A stretch of 26,762 nucleotides of DNA from UBA11606 sp049437325 (GCA_049437325.1 JBMTIM010000042.1:1-26762); one strand, 5' to 3'. Shown: positions 1 to 6,870, counted from the first letter of the stretch. The notes: generated by a model from the letters alone, not told the origin. Numbers and translations: made by a program.

Positions 1-261
1 CTCGCGGGCTGTGGTGTCCGCGGCGAGTGTGATCGCTGTCTCCATCCGGTCGCGTGCTTCGCGTCCATGCCCGAGCAGGTGGTCGTGACGAGCTCGGGCG
101 ACGTGGGCCAGTGCAAAATGCGGATCGGCTTCGATCGCTGCGTCGAGAACTGGGCCGATGCCTCCATCGCCGGCCAGCATTCGGTCGATCCCGTCGACGT
201 AGAGGGCGCAAGCCTGCTCCGACGTCGTGGTGAGCTCGTTGTCGTACCGATCCGTCAGCAT
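1..261 (-). CDS. TPR protein, TTC38-like (5' part; runs off the left edge)
   Basis: The first 87 codons of a protein that continues beyond the window. The N-terminus reads MLTDRYDNELTTTSEQA, followed by YVDGIDRMLAGDGG and an AIEADPHFALAHVARAR segment. This order (D-x-Y-x-N-LTT, then one helical repeat with ADPxFALAHxARA) is what I associate with tetratricopeptide repeat protein 38 (TTC38)-like proteins, whose biochemical role is not settled. The ATG at 261 is favoured over an in-frame GTG farther upstream because the minus-strand hexamer TACGGT ends 6 nt before it, the spacing seen at many other starts in this window. The gene lies downstream of tRNA-Pro but is separated from it by a terminator, so it is probably transcribed on its own. 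The family call rests on the N-terminus alone. Confidence 0.6.
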   Translation of the reverse strand, partial: MLTDRYDNELTTTSEQACALYVDGIDRMLAGDGGIGPVLDAAIEADPHFALAHVARARHDHLLGHGREARDRMETAITLAADTTARE

Positions 262-267
262 GTGTCG

Positions 268-273
268 ACCGTA
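268..273 (-). promoter_or_regulatory. -10 box TACGGT of the TPR gene (leaderless type)
   Basis: On the minus strand TACGGT is followed by the 6-nt spacer CGACAC and then the ATG at 261. A transcript starting at the usual distance would begin at or very near the start codon. No convincing -35 box is visible. Confidence 0.5.
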
Positions 274-344
274 GTGCGCCGAGGTTGCCGTGCAGGGGGC
301 GCAGTCGACGCCGAACACCTCGATCCAGAGCTGAAAACGAACGA

Positions 345-368
345 ACCCGAGCCGACGAGGGCTCGGGT
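345..368 (-). terminator. Rho-independent terminator downstream of tRNA-Pro
   Basis: A perfect 9-bp stem, ACCCGAGCC with GGCTCGGGT, encloses a 6-nt loop. On the minus strand the stem is followed by TCGTTCGTTTTCAG, a T-rich tail. It lies about 15 nt beyond the encoded CCA of tRNA-Pro and before the TPR gene, as expected for a terminator of the tRNA transcript. Confidence 0.8.
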
Positions 369-382
369 CCGGATCATGAACA

Positions 383-459
383 TGGTCGGGCAGGCGGGAT
401 TTGAACCCACGACCTCCTCGTCCCGAACGAGGCGCGCTACCAACCTGCGCCACTGCCCG
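383..459 (-). tRNA. tRNA-Pro (anticodon CGG), CCA encoded
   Basis: Read on the minus strand, the acceptor stem CGGGCAG pairs with CTGCCCG, followed by discriminator A and a genomically encoded CCA (383-385). The anticodon arm is CCTCG-TTCGGGA-CGAGG, so the anticodon is CGG, which reads the proline codon CCG. The T arm contains GTGGG-TTCAAAT-CCCGC with the canonical TTCAA loop start. The total of 77 nt including CCA is normal. The gene lies between the receiver-domain gene and a terminator, so it could be co-transcribed with the receiver gene or have its own promoter. Confidence 0.96.
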
Positions 460-509
460 CAGTGCAGAACAGGGAGGCTATCGGCTGACGCCGAGGACGG
501 CTCCTGCGC

Positions 510-890
510 TCAGGCGGATTCGGTGGCGTCGGCCAGTGCGGTTTCCACTGCCCGAAGAACGCGGAATGCATCGATCGGCTTGACGAGGTGACCGTCGGCC
601 CGGGCCTCGTTCGCAAGGTAGACGTCGACGTCTCGGTCGAGCATGAGCAGGACCGGACGTTCATCGAGATCACCCATCTCTTCGCGCTGTCGCACGGCGA
701 GGCACGTGGCGACACCACCCATGTTGCCGATCTGGAGATCGAGGAGCACGAGCCCAGGGTCGACCTCACCGATGGCGTGGACGACGTCGACACCGGCGCG
801 AACCCGGTACAGCATGTGGGTGCCGGCGACCGCCGCCTCCACCTCGTCGGCCAACGCATCGGAATCGGTGGCGAGAAGGATGTCCGTCAC
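510..890 (-). CDS. Stand-alone response regulator receiver domain, atypical
   Basis: A 126-residue single-domain protein with a CheY-like layout. It starts VTDILLATDSD, has the probable phospho-acceptor Asp51 in VLLDLQIGNMGG, and the conserved Lys104 in HLVKPID. There is no output domain. Two hallmarks are weak: the N-terminal acidic pair is reduced to ATDSD, and the usual Thr/Ser switch residue after strand 4 is absent (LLMLDRDVD). Phosphorylation may therefore be altered. The start is set at GTG 890, not the ATG at 926, because the family's strand 1 begins there and TACGAT ends 7 nt upstream. The gene is divergent from the STAS gene. No histidine kinase lies in the window, so its partner is unknown. 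Confidence 0.82.
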   Translation of the reverse strand: MTDILLATDSDALADEVEAAVAGTHMLYRVRAGVDVVHAIGEVDPGLVLLDLQIGNMGGVATCLAVRQREEMGDLDERPVLLMLDRDVDVYLANEARADGHLVKPIDAFRVLRAVETALADATESA

Positions 891-897
891 GGCCCGG

Positions 898-903
898 ATC
901 GTA
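898..903 (-). promoter_or_regulatory. -10 box TACGAT of the receiver gene (leaderless type)
   Basis: Minus-strand TACGAT, a 7-nt spacer (CCGGGCC) and GTG at 890. This sets the start codon downstream of the longest possible reading frame. It shares a 97-bp divergent region with the STAS promoter. Confidence 0.6.
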
Positions 904-975
904 CACGCCGCCTCGGTTTCGCCCACCGTTCATCGAGTGGTGGTTGCCCGCGTGTTCGCCGGGGGCTCATGCGGT

Positions 976-981
976 TACCAT
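976..981 (+). promoter_or_regulatory. -10 box TACCAT of the STAS gene (leaderless type)
   Basis: TACCAT, a 6-nt spacer (GCGGCC) and GTG at 988. The ATG inside the box is out of frame. No clear -35 element is present. Confidence 0.6.
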
Positions 982-987
982 GCGGCC

Positions 988-1338
988 GTGCTTGAGATTC
1001 GGGTGGACCGTTCAGCGGGTGTCGACTACGTGCAGCTCTGCCCCGAGGGTGAGCTCGACGCGTACTCGGTTGCTGCGTTCCGTGAAGCGTTCGCCGAGCT
1101 CGGTGAGGAGTCGCGGTTGATCGTCGATCTCGGCGGCGTGCAATTCATGGATTCGGCCGGTCTGGGTGCGCTCATCGGCGGTATCCGTCGCGTGCGAGAA
1201 AACGACGGAGCGATCGCCGTGTTCTGTGATCGGGCCAACATCACCCGCCTCCTGCACACCACCGGTTTCGACCGGATCGTCACCGTGAGTGAAGAACTCA
1301 CGGCCGCAATCGCAGCGCTCGACGAACCACCGGCTTGA
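988..1338 (+). CDS. STAS-domain anti-anti-sigma factor (SpoIIAA/RsbV type)
   Basis: A 116-residue protein that is essentially one STAS domain. The diagnostic segment is VDLGGVQFMDSAGLGAL, where Ser56 is the residue phosphorylated in this family. In known systems the unphosphorylated form binds an RsbW/SpoIIAB-type anti-sigma kinase and frees a sigma factor; the phosphorylated form does not. No kinase, phosphatase or sigma partner is encoded here. The gene opens an operon: its TGA is followed 2 nt later by the ATG of the small acidic protein, and then by the AarF-like gene. The GTG start is set by the TACCAT box 6 nt upstream and by the start of the first beta strand (LEIRVDRS). Confidence 0.88.
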   Translation: MLEIRVDRSAGVDYVQLCPEGELDAYSVAAFREAFAELGEESRLIVDLGGVQFMDSAGLGALIGGIRRVRENDGAIAVFCDRANITRLLHTTGFDRIVTVSEELTAAIAALDEPPA

Positions 1339-1340
1339 TC

Positions 1341-1577
1341 ATGAGCGAGTCCGAGCCGAGCACTGGCGAGCGTGCGTCGCACGATCCAGCAGAACCGTCT
1401 GCAACCGCCGAGATCGATGCGGAACTCGATGAGCTCGAGGCGGCGCTCGAGGCGGTCGATGCCGCACTGAAGGCGCTCGACACCGACGATCTTGATGCTG
1501 CGGAGGCGCTCACCGCATCACTGGGCGACACGAACGACGTGTCACCTGCTGATCCCTCGTTGTCGACCGAAGGCTGA
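1341..1577 (+). CDS. Small acidic coiled-coil-like protein, unknown function
   Basis: A 78-residue protein rich in Glu, Asp, Ala and Ser. Residues 24-58 form a run of acidic heptad-like helix (EIDAELDELEAALEAVDAAL), flanked by Ser/Pro/Glu-rich, probably disordered ends. No domain is recognised. It sits between the STAS and AarF-like genes with gaps of 2 and 3 nt, so it is very probably translated from the same mRNA. High GC with sensible codon use and tight packing argue that it is real. A role as a partner or regulator of the neighbouring kinase-like protein is only a guess. Confidence 0.7.
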   Translation: MSESEPSTGERASHDPAEPSATAEIDAELDELEAALEAVDAALKALDTDDLDAAEALTASLGDTNDVSPADPSLSTEG

Positions 1578-1580
1578 GCT

Positions 1581-3065
1581 GTGGGCGCGCCGCGCTTCGT
1601 CACGCTTCTTTCGTTTGCCGGCGTGGTCGTCTTCATCCGTCGGGTTCTGCGTCGTCGAGCTGGTGACGGACCAGACGCGAACGGGCCGATCCACTCCACC
1701 TCCCGCAGGGAGCGCTCGGTGGCGATGGCCCGACTCGCTGTGCGTCGCGCCGGCGACCGTACGTGGACGAAAGCCCGGCAGCAGCTGGCCGACGACGAGG
1801 GTCGACGTCGCATGCAAGCCGATCTCGAGCGGCGTGAAGCTGAAGACGTGGTTGCGGCCCTGGGCCACATGAAGGGCGCCATGATGAAGCTCGGCCAGAT
1901 GGCCAGCTATCTCGACGAGGGCATGCCCGAGCCGATGCGCGAAGCACTCGCCGGCCTACGAAGCGATGCGCCACCGATGAGCGGTGATCTTGCGCTGAGC
2001 GAGATCGAGCGGGGGCTCGGGCGACCGCTGCACGATCTCTTCGACCATGTCGACCCCGAGCCGATCGCCGCAGCGTCGATCGGTCAAGTCCACCGGGCTC
2101 GAACGCTCGACGGGGCCGAGGTTGCGGTCAAAGTTCAGTATCCCGGAATCGCTGAGGCGGTGGCAGCCGATCTCGACAACAGCGAGACGCTTGCGATGCT
2201 CCTCGGGATGGTCTTTCCGGGCCTCGATCCCCAAGAACTCGTGGAGGAGCTGCGAGCTCGGATCACCGAGGAGCTCGACTATGTCAACGAGGCCGACAAT
2301 GTCCGCCTGTTTGCGGACTACTACCGCGGCCACCCACACATCTGGATTCCCGACGTCGTCACCTCGCACTCGAGCGGCACGGTGCTCACGACCGAGTTCG
2401 TCGACGGGCAACGTTTCGAGTGTGCGTTCGACCTGCCGCAGGAGGAGCGCGATCGGGTCGCGGAGATCCTGTACCGGTTCGTGTTCCGCAGTCTGAACCG
2501 TCAGTACACCTTCAACGGTGATCCGCATCCTGGCAACTATCTCCTTGCGCCCGACGGCCGTGTCGCTTTCATCGACTTCGGTCTGGTGAAACATTTCGAC
2601 CCGAACGAGATCGAACAGTTCGCCCGCTTGATTCGGGCCATGCTCGAGCGCAACGCCCGGGACTTCCGCCGCATTGCCGAAGAGGTGAAGGTGCTGCGGC
2701 CTGGCGCGCCGTTCGACGATCAGGAGATCTACGACTGGTTCGCCGCGTATTACGAGTTGATCCTCGAGAACGAAACGATGCAGGTCACGAGCGAATACAG
2801 CGGTCGGCTGCTTTACAAGACCTTCGACGCTCGAACGAACGAGATCCTCAAGCACACCAACGTGCCGCCAACCTTTGCGTTGATCCAACGCATCAATCTC
2901 GGGCTGTTCTCCCTGTTGGGTCGGCTCGAGGCCACTGCGAACTGGCGAGCGATCAGCGAGGAACTCTGGGCCTGGACCAGCGCCCCCCCGTCGACGCCGA
3001 TGGGTGAGGAGGAGGCGGCGTGGATCGAGGCTGGTGGTGGTGTTGTCAGCCCGACTGCTGGTTGA
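1581..3065 (+). CDS. ABC1/AarF/UbiB-family atypical kinase
   Basis: A 494-residue member of the UbiB/ADCK (ABC1) family of protein-kinase-like ATPases, linked in other organisms to isoprenoid quinone metabolism. The family signatures are in order: KxGQ (Lys103-Gln106, MKLGQMASYLD), the Ala-rich loop AAASIGQV (163-170) that replaces the kinase glycine-rich loop, VAVKVQ with Lys184, the ELDYVNEADN segment near 231, the catalytic loop DPHPGN (314-319) and DFG (332-334). Residues 6-20 are hydrophobic and followed by arginines, suggesting a short N-terminal membrane anchor. It is third in the STAS operon. Its 3' end overlaps the convergent metallopeptidase gene by 20 bp. The substrate cannot be read from sequence. 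Confidence 0.93.
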   Translation: MGAPRFVTLLSFAGVVVFIRRVLRRRAGDGPDANGPIHSTSRRERSVAMARLAVRRAGDRTWTKARQQLADDEGRRRMQADLERREAEDVVAALGHMKGAMMKLGQMASYLDEGMPEPMREALAGLRSDAPPMSGDLALSEIERGLGRPLHDLFDHVDPEPIAAASIGQVHRARTLDGAEVAVKVQYPGIAEAVAADLDNSETLAMLLGMVFPGLDPQELVEELRARITEELDYVNEADNVRLFADYYRGHPHIWIPDVVTSHSSGTVLTTEFVDGQRFECAFDLPQEERDRVAEILYRFVFRSLNRQYTFNGDPHPGNYLLAPDGRVAFIDFGLVKHFDPNEIEQFARLIRAMLERNARDFRRIAEEVKVLRPGAPFDDQEIYDWFAAYYELILENETMQVTSEYSGRLLYKTFDARTNEILKHTNVPPTFALIQRINLGLFSLLGRLEATANWRAISEELWAWTSAPPSTPMGEEEAAWIEAGGGVVSPTAG

Positions 3066-3609
3066 GACGGTCGCTGACCGCCATCAGATAGCCGGTGGCT
3101 CGTTCGTTCAATGGGTAGCGGTTGACGATCGACTCGAAGTCGGGGCCGTGGTTGGGAACGACCAGGTGTGCGAGTTCGTGGATGAGCACGCTGTCGAGCA
3201 CCCACGGCGGCACGTCGACGAGACGATCGGAGATTCGGATGTCACCCGAACCGACCGAGCATGATCCCCAACGCTGGCGCTGGACCTTCGACCATGTGAC
3301 CGACGTGGGGTGGGGGAGGCCGTAGTCGTCGGCGAGCGACTCGGCCCGCCGGAGAAGATCGATCGCCGACGAGCGACGTTCTCGTTCGATGCGACCAACG
3401 ACATCGTCGACGAAGCGCGCCTCGTCTTCGGCGGTCATCCACGCCGGGATCCGTACTCGGATGACGCCGTCGACGATCCTGGCTGAGACGGTTTTGTTGC
3501 GGCGTTCGGAGCGGATGACCTCGACGGGGTAGCGCGACGACATCCGACGCACGGCCGGATGGGCCGGGTCGTGGCGCGGATCGTCGGGCGTGGGTGAGAC
3601 GGCGGGCAT
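3046..3609 (-). CDS. YgjP-like (DUF45/M48-type) zinc metallopeptidase domain protein
   Basis: A 187-residue protein with the HELAH zinc motif at 144-148 and a third likely ligand in NHGPDF (His154). Upstream is the RQRWGSCS segment (111-118) typical of the YgjP/DUF45 group, which belongs to the WLM/SprT-like metallopeptidases. There is no signal peptide or membrane helix, so it is probably cytoplasmic. Substrates of the family are poorly known. Its ATG overlaps the TGA of the histidine phosphatase gene by one base (TGATG), so it is translationally coupled and the second gene of a two-gene operon. The first 22 residues are Pro/Asp-rich and look disordered. Confidence 0.88.
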   Translation of the reverse strand: MPAVSPTPDDPRHDPAHPAVRRMSSRYPVEVIRSERRNKTVSARIVDGVIRVRIPAWMTAEDEARFVDDVVGRIERERRSSAIDLLRRAESLADDYGLPHPTSVTWSKVQRQRWGSCSVGSGDIRISDRLVDVPPWVLDSVLIHELAHLVVPNHGPDFESIVNRYPLNERATGYLMAVSDRLNQQSG

Positions 3610-4205
3610 CAGACCATGTCATCGAGGTCGATCGAGACGTTCTCGGGGGCAAGTTCGATGCGTTCTCCCAGGTGCCACGCAGTGCCGTCGTGGTGAAGCC
3701 AACGTCCGCCGAGGTTGCCGATGCGTGCGTGGGTCTCTCCGTGGTGGCCTTCGATGCTGTAGATGACCCCGCCATGAGTCACGGCGAGGACGGTGCCCGA
3801 CCCGCCGGTGTGCTCGAGGATTCCGTCGAGTGCAGCCCATACCCGTGCCAGCAAGATCTCGTCGGGCTCCCAGCCTGTCGGCCAGCGGCGAGCGGCGAGC
3901 GCACCGGGAAATCGGGCCTCGATCTCGTCACGGGTGAGACCGGAGAAGTCGCCGGCGTCGCGTTCCTTCAGGCGAGGGTCGACAATGACGGGGCCGACTC
4001 CGATCGCGGAGGAGATGATCATGGACGTGTCGAGCGCCCGGCTGAGGTCGCTGGCAAAGATGGCGTCGAACGTCCCCGCCTGTCGAGCGGCAGCATGGGC
4101 CTGGGCCCGGCCCCGTTCGGAGAGGGGAGGGTCGGCCTGCCCCTGCCACCGGCCAGCGGCATTCCATTCCGATTGGCCGTGGCGAGCCAGAAGCAGATCG
4201 AGCAT
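3609..4205 (-). CDS. Histidine phosphatase family protein (phosphoglycerate mutase-like)
   Basis: A 198-residue member of the branch-1 histidine phosphatases. The N-terminus LLLARHGQSEWN carries the RHG motif with phospho-accepting His9. Arg56 (SDLSRALDT), Glu81 (LKERDAGDFSG) and the second catalytic His144 (AVTHGGV) complete the active site. The LKERDAGDFSG pattern favours a phosphatase (cobC/GpmB-like) over a true glycolytic mutase, but the substrate is not determined. ATG 4205 is chosen because the RHG motif follows at once and the box TACCTT lies 8 nt upstream; the reading frame runs on far upstream without support. It heads an operon with the metallopeptidase and is divergent from the MoaD-like gene. 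Confidence 0.92.
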   Translation of the reverse strand: MLDLLLARHGQSEWNAAGRWQGQADPPLSERGRAQAHAAARQAGTFDAIFASDLSRALDTSMIISSAIGVGPVIVDPRLKERDAGDFSGLTRDEIEARFPGALAARRWPTGWEPDEILLARVWAALDGILEHTGGSGTVLAVTHGGVIYSIEGHHGETHARIGNLGGRWLHHDGTAWHLGERIELAPENVSIDLDDMV

Positions 4206-4213
4206 CGTGCCGC

Positions 4214-4219
4214 AAGGTA
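4214..4219 (-). promoter_or_regulatory. -10 box TACCTT of the histidine phosphatase operon
   Basis: Minus-strand TACCTT, an 8-nt spacer and ATG at 4205. No Shine-Dalgarno sequence intervenes. The rest of the 131-bp divergent region (4206-4336) shows nothing else that I can name. Confidence 0.5.
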
Positions 4220-4324
4220 CCGACGTCGTCCGACACGGATGGGGATGCCCCCCTGTGGAAATGTCTTGCCGGTGTGCCCAGCGGGTGCAACGGACTCCAG
4301 GGCGGCGACGGCTCGTCGACGCGA

Positions 4325-4330
4325 TAGGAA
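4325..4330 (+). promoter_or_regulatory. Possible -10 box TAGGAA and/or GGAAAGGGGG ribosome binding site
   Basis: TAGGAA ends 6 nt before the ATG at 4337, at the spacing of the other boxes but with A instead of T in the last position. The overlapping purine run AGGAAAGGGGG (4326-4336) could instead act as a ribosome binding site, though it ends very close to the start. The two readings cannot be separated by eye. Confidence 0.3.
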
Positions 4331-4336
4331 AGGGGG

Positions 4337-4579
4337 ATGGCTGACGTGTCCCTTCGCTTGTTCGCATCTGCACGAGAGGCCGCTGGCACCGGCAAAGCGG
4401 TGATGACGGGGAACACCGTCGGTGACGTGCTCGACGCTGCCGTCGCCGCGTATGGCGACCACTTCGGGCACCTTCTCCCAACCTGCAATGTCTGGCGAAA
4501 CGGTGAGCCGGCGGAGCGGTCAGACCGAGTGATCGACGGTGACGAGATCGCCGTGCTGCCGCCGGTTTCCGGCGGCTGA
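4337..4579 (+). CDS. MoaD/ThiS-family sulfur carrier protein
   Basis: An 80-residue ubiquitin-fold protein ending in Gly-Gly (VLPPVSGG), the tail that is adenylated and thiocarboxylated in sulfur carriers. The opening VSLRLFASAREAAG and the late segment DGDEIAVLPPVSGG match MoaD/ThiS-type proteins. MoaD supplies sulfur for molybdopterin; related carriers serve thiamine or cysteine synthesis. No moaE, moeB-like or thiG gene is nearby, so the pathway is open. It is encoded alone, with the RsiG-like gene 24 nt downstream under its own -10 box. Confidence 0.88.
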   Translation: MADVSLRLFASAREAAGTGKAVMTGNTVGDVLDAAVAAYGDHFGHLLPTCNVWRNGEPAERSDRVIDGDEIAVLPPVSGG

Positions 4580-4591
4580 GCCCGTTCCCGG

Positions 4592-4597
4592 TAGGCT
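4592..4597 (+). promoter_or_regulatory. -10 box TAGGCT of the RsiG-like gene (leaderless type)
   Basis: TAGGCT, a 6-nt spacer (GAGGGG) and GTG at 4604. It lies in the 24-nt gap after the sulfur carrier gene, so the RsiG-like gene may have its own promoter. The GAGGGG spacer could alternatively act as a weak ribosome binding site. Confidence 0.5.
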
Positions 4598-4603
4598 GAG
4601 GGG

Positions 4604-5131
4604 GTGATTCCCGAGCTGGAACGAGTTGTCGATCCCGCCTATGTGGTCGGCGTCGCTGAGGCGCCAATCGAGCGGATTAGGGCGATGCGCACCGAGTGTG
4701 CAGAGCTCGAGAACGGCACGTCCTATGTCCGTCGGCTGGCCCAGGGTCGGCTCGATCTCCTCGCCGAGGAGACGAGGCGCCGTTCCGAGGGCGGGGGTGG
4801 CAATCTCGGCGAACTGGTCGCAGGCCTTGCCGACCTGATGAGCGAGCGGGTCCGGTCGTCGGTCTCTGGCCGTGTCGATCCGCAACTCGAGCCACCCGAC
4901 CATGTGGTGGATCCGCTCTGCACCGTTCTCGACGCCGTGGTGGGGGCTCCGATCGTCTCTGCCGTCGTCGAGCTCACCGATACCGAATTGGCCGATGCAC
5001 TGGACGGAATCCAGCACTTCGAGGTGGAGTTGTCGCACATCCGGCGCTCGCTGCACAGTGTGATCGACAGCCTCAACAACGAACTTGCCCGGCGCATCTC
5101 GGCGAGCGATTCGCCTGCCGGCCCGTCCTAG
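4604..5131 (+). CDS. rsiG: RsiG-like c-di-GMP-responsive anti-sigma factor
   Basis: A 175-residue, mostly helical protein without membrane segments. In Streptomyces, RsiG is a two-helix coiled-coil protein that holds the sigma factor WhiG when loaded with c-di-GMP, through two copies of E-x3-S-x2-R-x3-Q-x3-D. The first copy here is exact: Glu36, Ser40, Arg43, Gln47, Asp51. The second helix has Glu140, Ser144, Arg147, His151, Asp155, a match except for His in place of Gln. The copies are about 104 residues apart, joined by a Gly-rich turn (EGGGGN) and further helices. The GTG start follows a TAGGCT box by 6 nt. The gene lies 47 nt before mshA. No WhiG-type sigma gene is in the window. The motif is seen; function is inferred from the family. 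Confidence 0.78.
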   Translation: MIPELERVVDPAYVVGVAEAPIERIRAMRTECAELENGTSYVRRLAQGRLDLLAEETRRRSEGGGGNLGELVAGLADLMSERVRSSVSGRVDPQLEPPDHVVDPLCTVLDAVVGAPIVSAVVELTDTELADALDGIQHFEVELSHIRRSLHSVIDSLNNELARRISASDSPAGPS

Positions 5132-5178
5132 ACGAGTCTGCTCGGAATGTCGGCTGGAGCGGAGAGGTTGAAGCGGTT

Positions 5179-6399
5179 GTGACCAGGGTCGCGATGCTCT
5201 CGCTCCACACGTCGCCGCTCGTGCAGCCGGGTGGCGGCGATGCCGGCGGTATGAACGTCTACGTACGCGAACTGGTCGCTGCGCTCGCGCACGGCGGTAC
5301 GGACACCACCGTGTACGTCCGCCGTTGGAGCAACGATCTGCCGACGCGGCTGACGGTGGAACCCGGCTTCGAGGTCGTGCATGTCGATGCGGGACCGACG
5401 ACGCTCGCCAAGGAAGACCTGCCCGGCGTTGTCGATGCCTTTGCAGACGCGGTGCGCCACCAACTCGAGGTTCGTCCTGTCGACGTGCTCCACGCCAACT
5501 ATTGGCTGTCAGGCGTGGCCGGCCACCGACTCAAGCACGAACTCGACCTCCCTCTGGTGTCGACGTTCCACACGCTCGCTCGAGTGAAGGCCGAGACCGG
5601 TGATCGCGAGCCGCAGCATCGGATCGACGCCGAAGCCAGCGTCATTGCGTGCAGCGATGTGATCACGGCCAACTCGGTGGTCGAGATGGACGAGCTCATC
5701 ACGCACTACGGAGCCGAATCCCGCCGCATCGAGGTCGTGCCCCCAGGGGTCGATCATGCGTTCTTCTCCACCGGTTCTCGACACGGTGCTCGTCAGGCGC
5801 TCGGGCTGGGCGAGGAACCGGTGCTGTTGTTCGTCGGCCGGATCCAGCCGCTCAAAGGCGCTGACGTCGCTGTCGAAACGCTCGCCCGTCTGCAACAGCA
5901 TGACGGCCGGGAGCCACGTCTGTTGATCGTTGGCGGGGCGAGTGGTGCCGAGGGAGATGACGAGGTTGCAAAGCTGCAGCGACTCATCGCACAGCGAGGG
6001 CTCACCGAGCGGGTGACCATGGTGCCACCCCAGCCGCACCACTTGCTCTCCACCTACTACCGGGCAGCCGATCTCGTTCTCGTCCCGTCACGCAGCGAGT
6101 CGTTCGGGCTCGTGGCGCTGGAAGCGGCGGCCTGCGGTGTTCCGGTCGTGGCATCCGATGTCGGTGGACTCCGCACCCTCGTCGATCACGGCCGCACCGG
6201 TCTGCGGATTCCGGGCCGCGATCCGGCCGATTTCGCCGCTGCCGTGGACCAGATCCTCAGCGACCGGGTCTTTGCCGATCATCTTTCTCGTCGGGCGGTC
6301 GAGGCCGCGTCGTCGTACACCTGGACATCGATGGCTGCTCGACTTCGTCGGGTCTACCTCGACCTCTCCGAGCGCGTACCGGTCGACTGTCTCGCCTGA
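5179..6399 (+). CDS. mshA: MshA-type glycosyltransferase (mycothiol biosynthesis)
   Basis: A 406-residue GT-B fold, GT4-family enzyme. MshA joins N-acetylglucosamine from UDP-GlcNAc to inositol 3-phosphate, the first step of mycothiol synthesis. The N-terminus LSLHTSPLVQPGGGDAGGMN is the strongest evidence, as it closely follows the MshA signature. HANYWLSG, STFHTLARVK and the GT4 motif SRSESFGLVALEAA (E-x7-E) follow in order. GTG 5179 is chosen because a GGAGAGG (5161-5167) lies 11 nt upstream; ATG 5194 is possible. The in-frame stretch upstream of 5179 overlaps the RsiG-like gene and is not coding. A general GT4 enzyme or sucrose-phosphate synthase-like protein is the alternative, but the YbjN neighbour supports MshA, since mycobacteria have the same pair. 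Confidence 0.87.
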   Translation: MTRVAMLSLHTSPLVQPGGGDAGGMNVYVRELVAALAHGGTDTTVYVRRWSNDLPTRLTVEPGFEVVHVDAGPTTLAKEDLPGVVDAFADAVRHQLEVRPVDVLHANYWLSGVAGHRLKHELDLPLVSTFHTLARVKAETGDREPQHRIDAEASVIACSDVITANSVVEMDELITHYGAESRRIEVVPPGVDHAFFSTGSRHGARQALGLGEEPVLLFVGRIQPLKGADVAVETLARLQQHDGREPRLLIVGGASGAEGDDEVAKLQRLIAQRGLTERVTMVPPQPHHLLSTYYRAADLVLVPSRSESFGLVALEAAACGVPVVASDVGGLRTLVDHGRTGLRIPGRDPADFAAAVDQILSDRVFADHLSRRAVEAASSYTWTSMAARLRRVYLDLSERVPVDCLA

Positions 6400-6405
6400 G
6401 GTTTC

Positions 6406-6870
6406 GTGGACCTCTCACCCCCCGCCACTCCTCAGGAATTGGACGAGCTCGAGGCGCGCATCACCGCCTGGCTCGATGCCGAGCTGGCGGCCAACCCGAT
6501 GATCGATGCGGTCGAGCGCGGCCGGCCCGGAGAGCGCCGATGGTACGTGCGCCTTCGGGGTGAGGAGAAAGACGTCTGGACCGCATGGTGGACGATCAAT
6601 CAGCGCACCTTCCGCTACGAGACCTTCCTCATGCCGGCGCCGGAGGCACATGAGGAGGCGTTCTACGAACACCTCCTCATCCGCAACCGGGAGTTGACCG
6701 GGATGAATCTCGAGATCGGTGACGAACACGCAATCTTCCTCGCCGGTTCTCTGCCGCTCCATGCGGTCACCGACGCCGACCTCGACCGAGTCCTCGGCTC
6801 GATGTGGGCCTACGTCGAACGGATCTTTCGCCCGGCGCTGCGGATTGGGTTCCCTGGTTTCGAGAAATAA
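6406..6870 (+). CDS. YbjN domain-containing protein
   Basis: A 154-residue soluble protein with an N-terminal helix (ELDELEARITAWLDAEL), then RRWYVRLRGEEKDVWTAWWTINQRTFRYETFLMPAP and a helical end (DLDRVLGSMWAYVERIF). The strand-rich middle and overall size fit the YbjN/type III chaperone-like fold. The molecular function is not established. It starts 6 nt after mshA, and an equivalent gene follows mshA in Mycobacterium (Rv0487 after Rv0486), which supports both calls. The GTG start is the only sensible one before the first helix. Confidence 0.8.
   Translation: MDLSPPATPQELDELEARITAWLDAELAANPMIDAVERGRPGERRWYVRLRGEEKDVWTAWWTINQRTFRYETFLMPAPEAHEEAFYEHLLIRNRELTGMNLEIGDEHAIFLAGSLPLHAVTDADLDRVLGSMWAYVERIFRPALRIGFPGFEK

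Noticed and set aside
67..591. A 174-codon plus-strand frame across the left edge and tRNA region.
   Set aside because: It runs antisense through tRNA-Pro, its terminator and the TPR gene, and its product shows no domain.
4696..5178. In-frame extension of the MshA gene upstream of 5179.
   Set aside because: It overlaps the RsiG-like gene in another frame, and the MshA family starts at LSLHTSP a few residues after GTG 5179.
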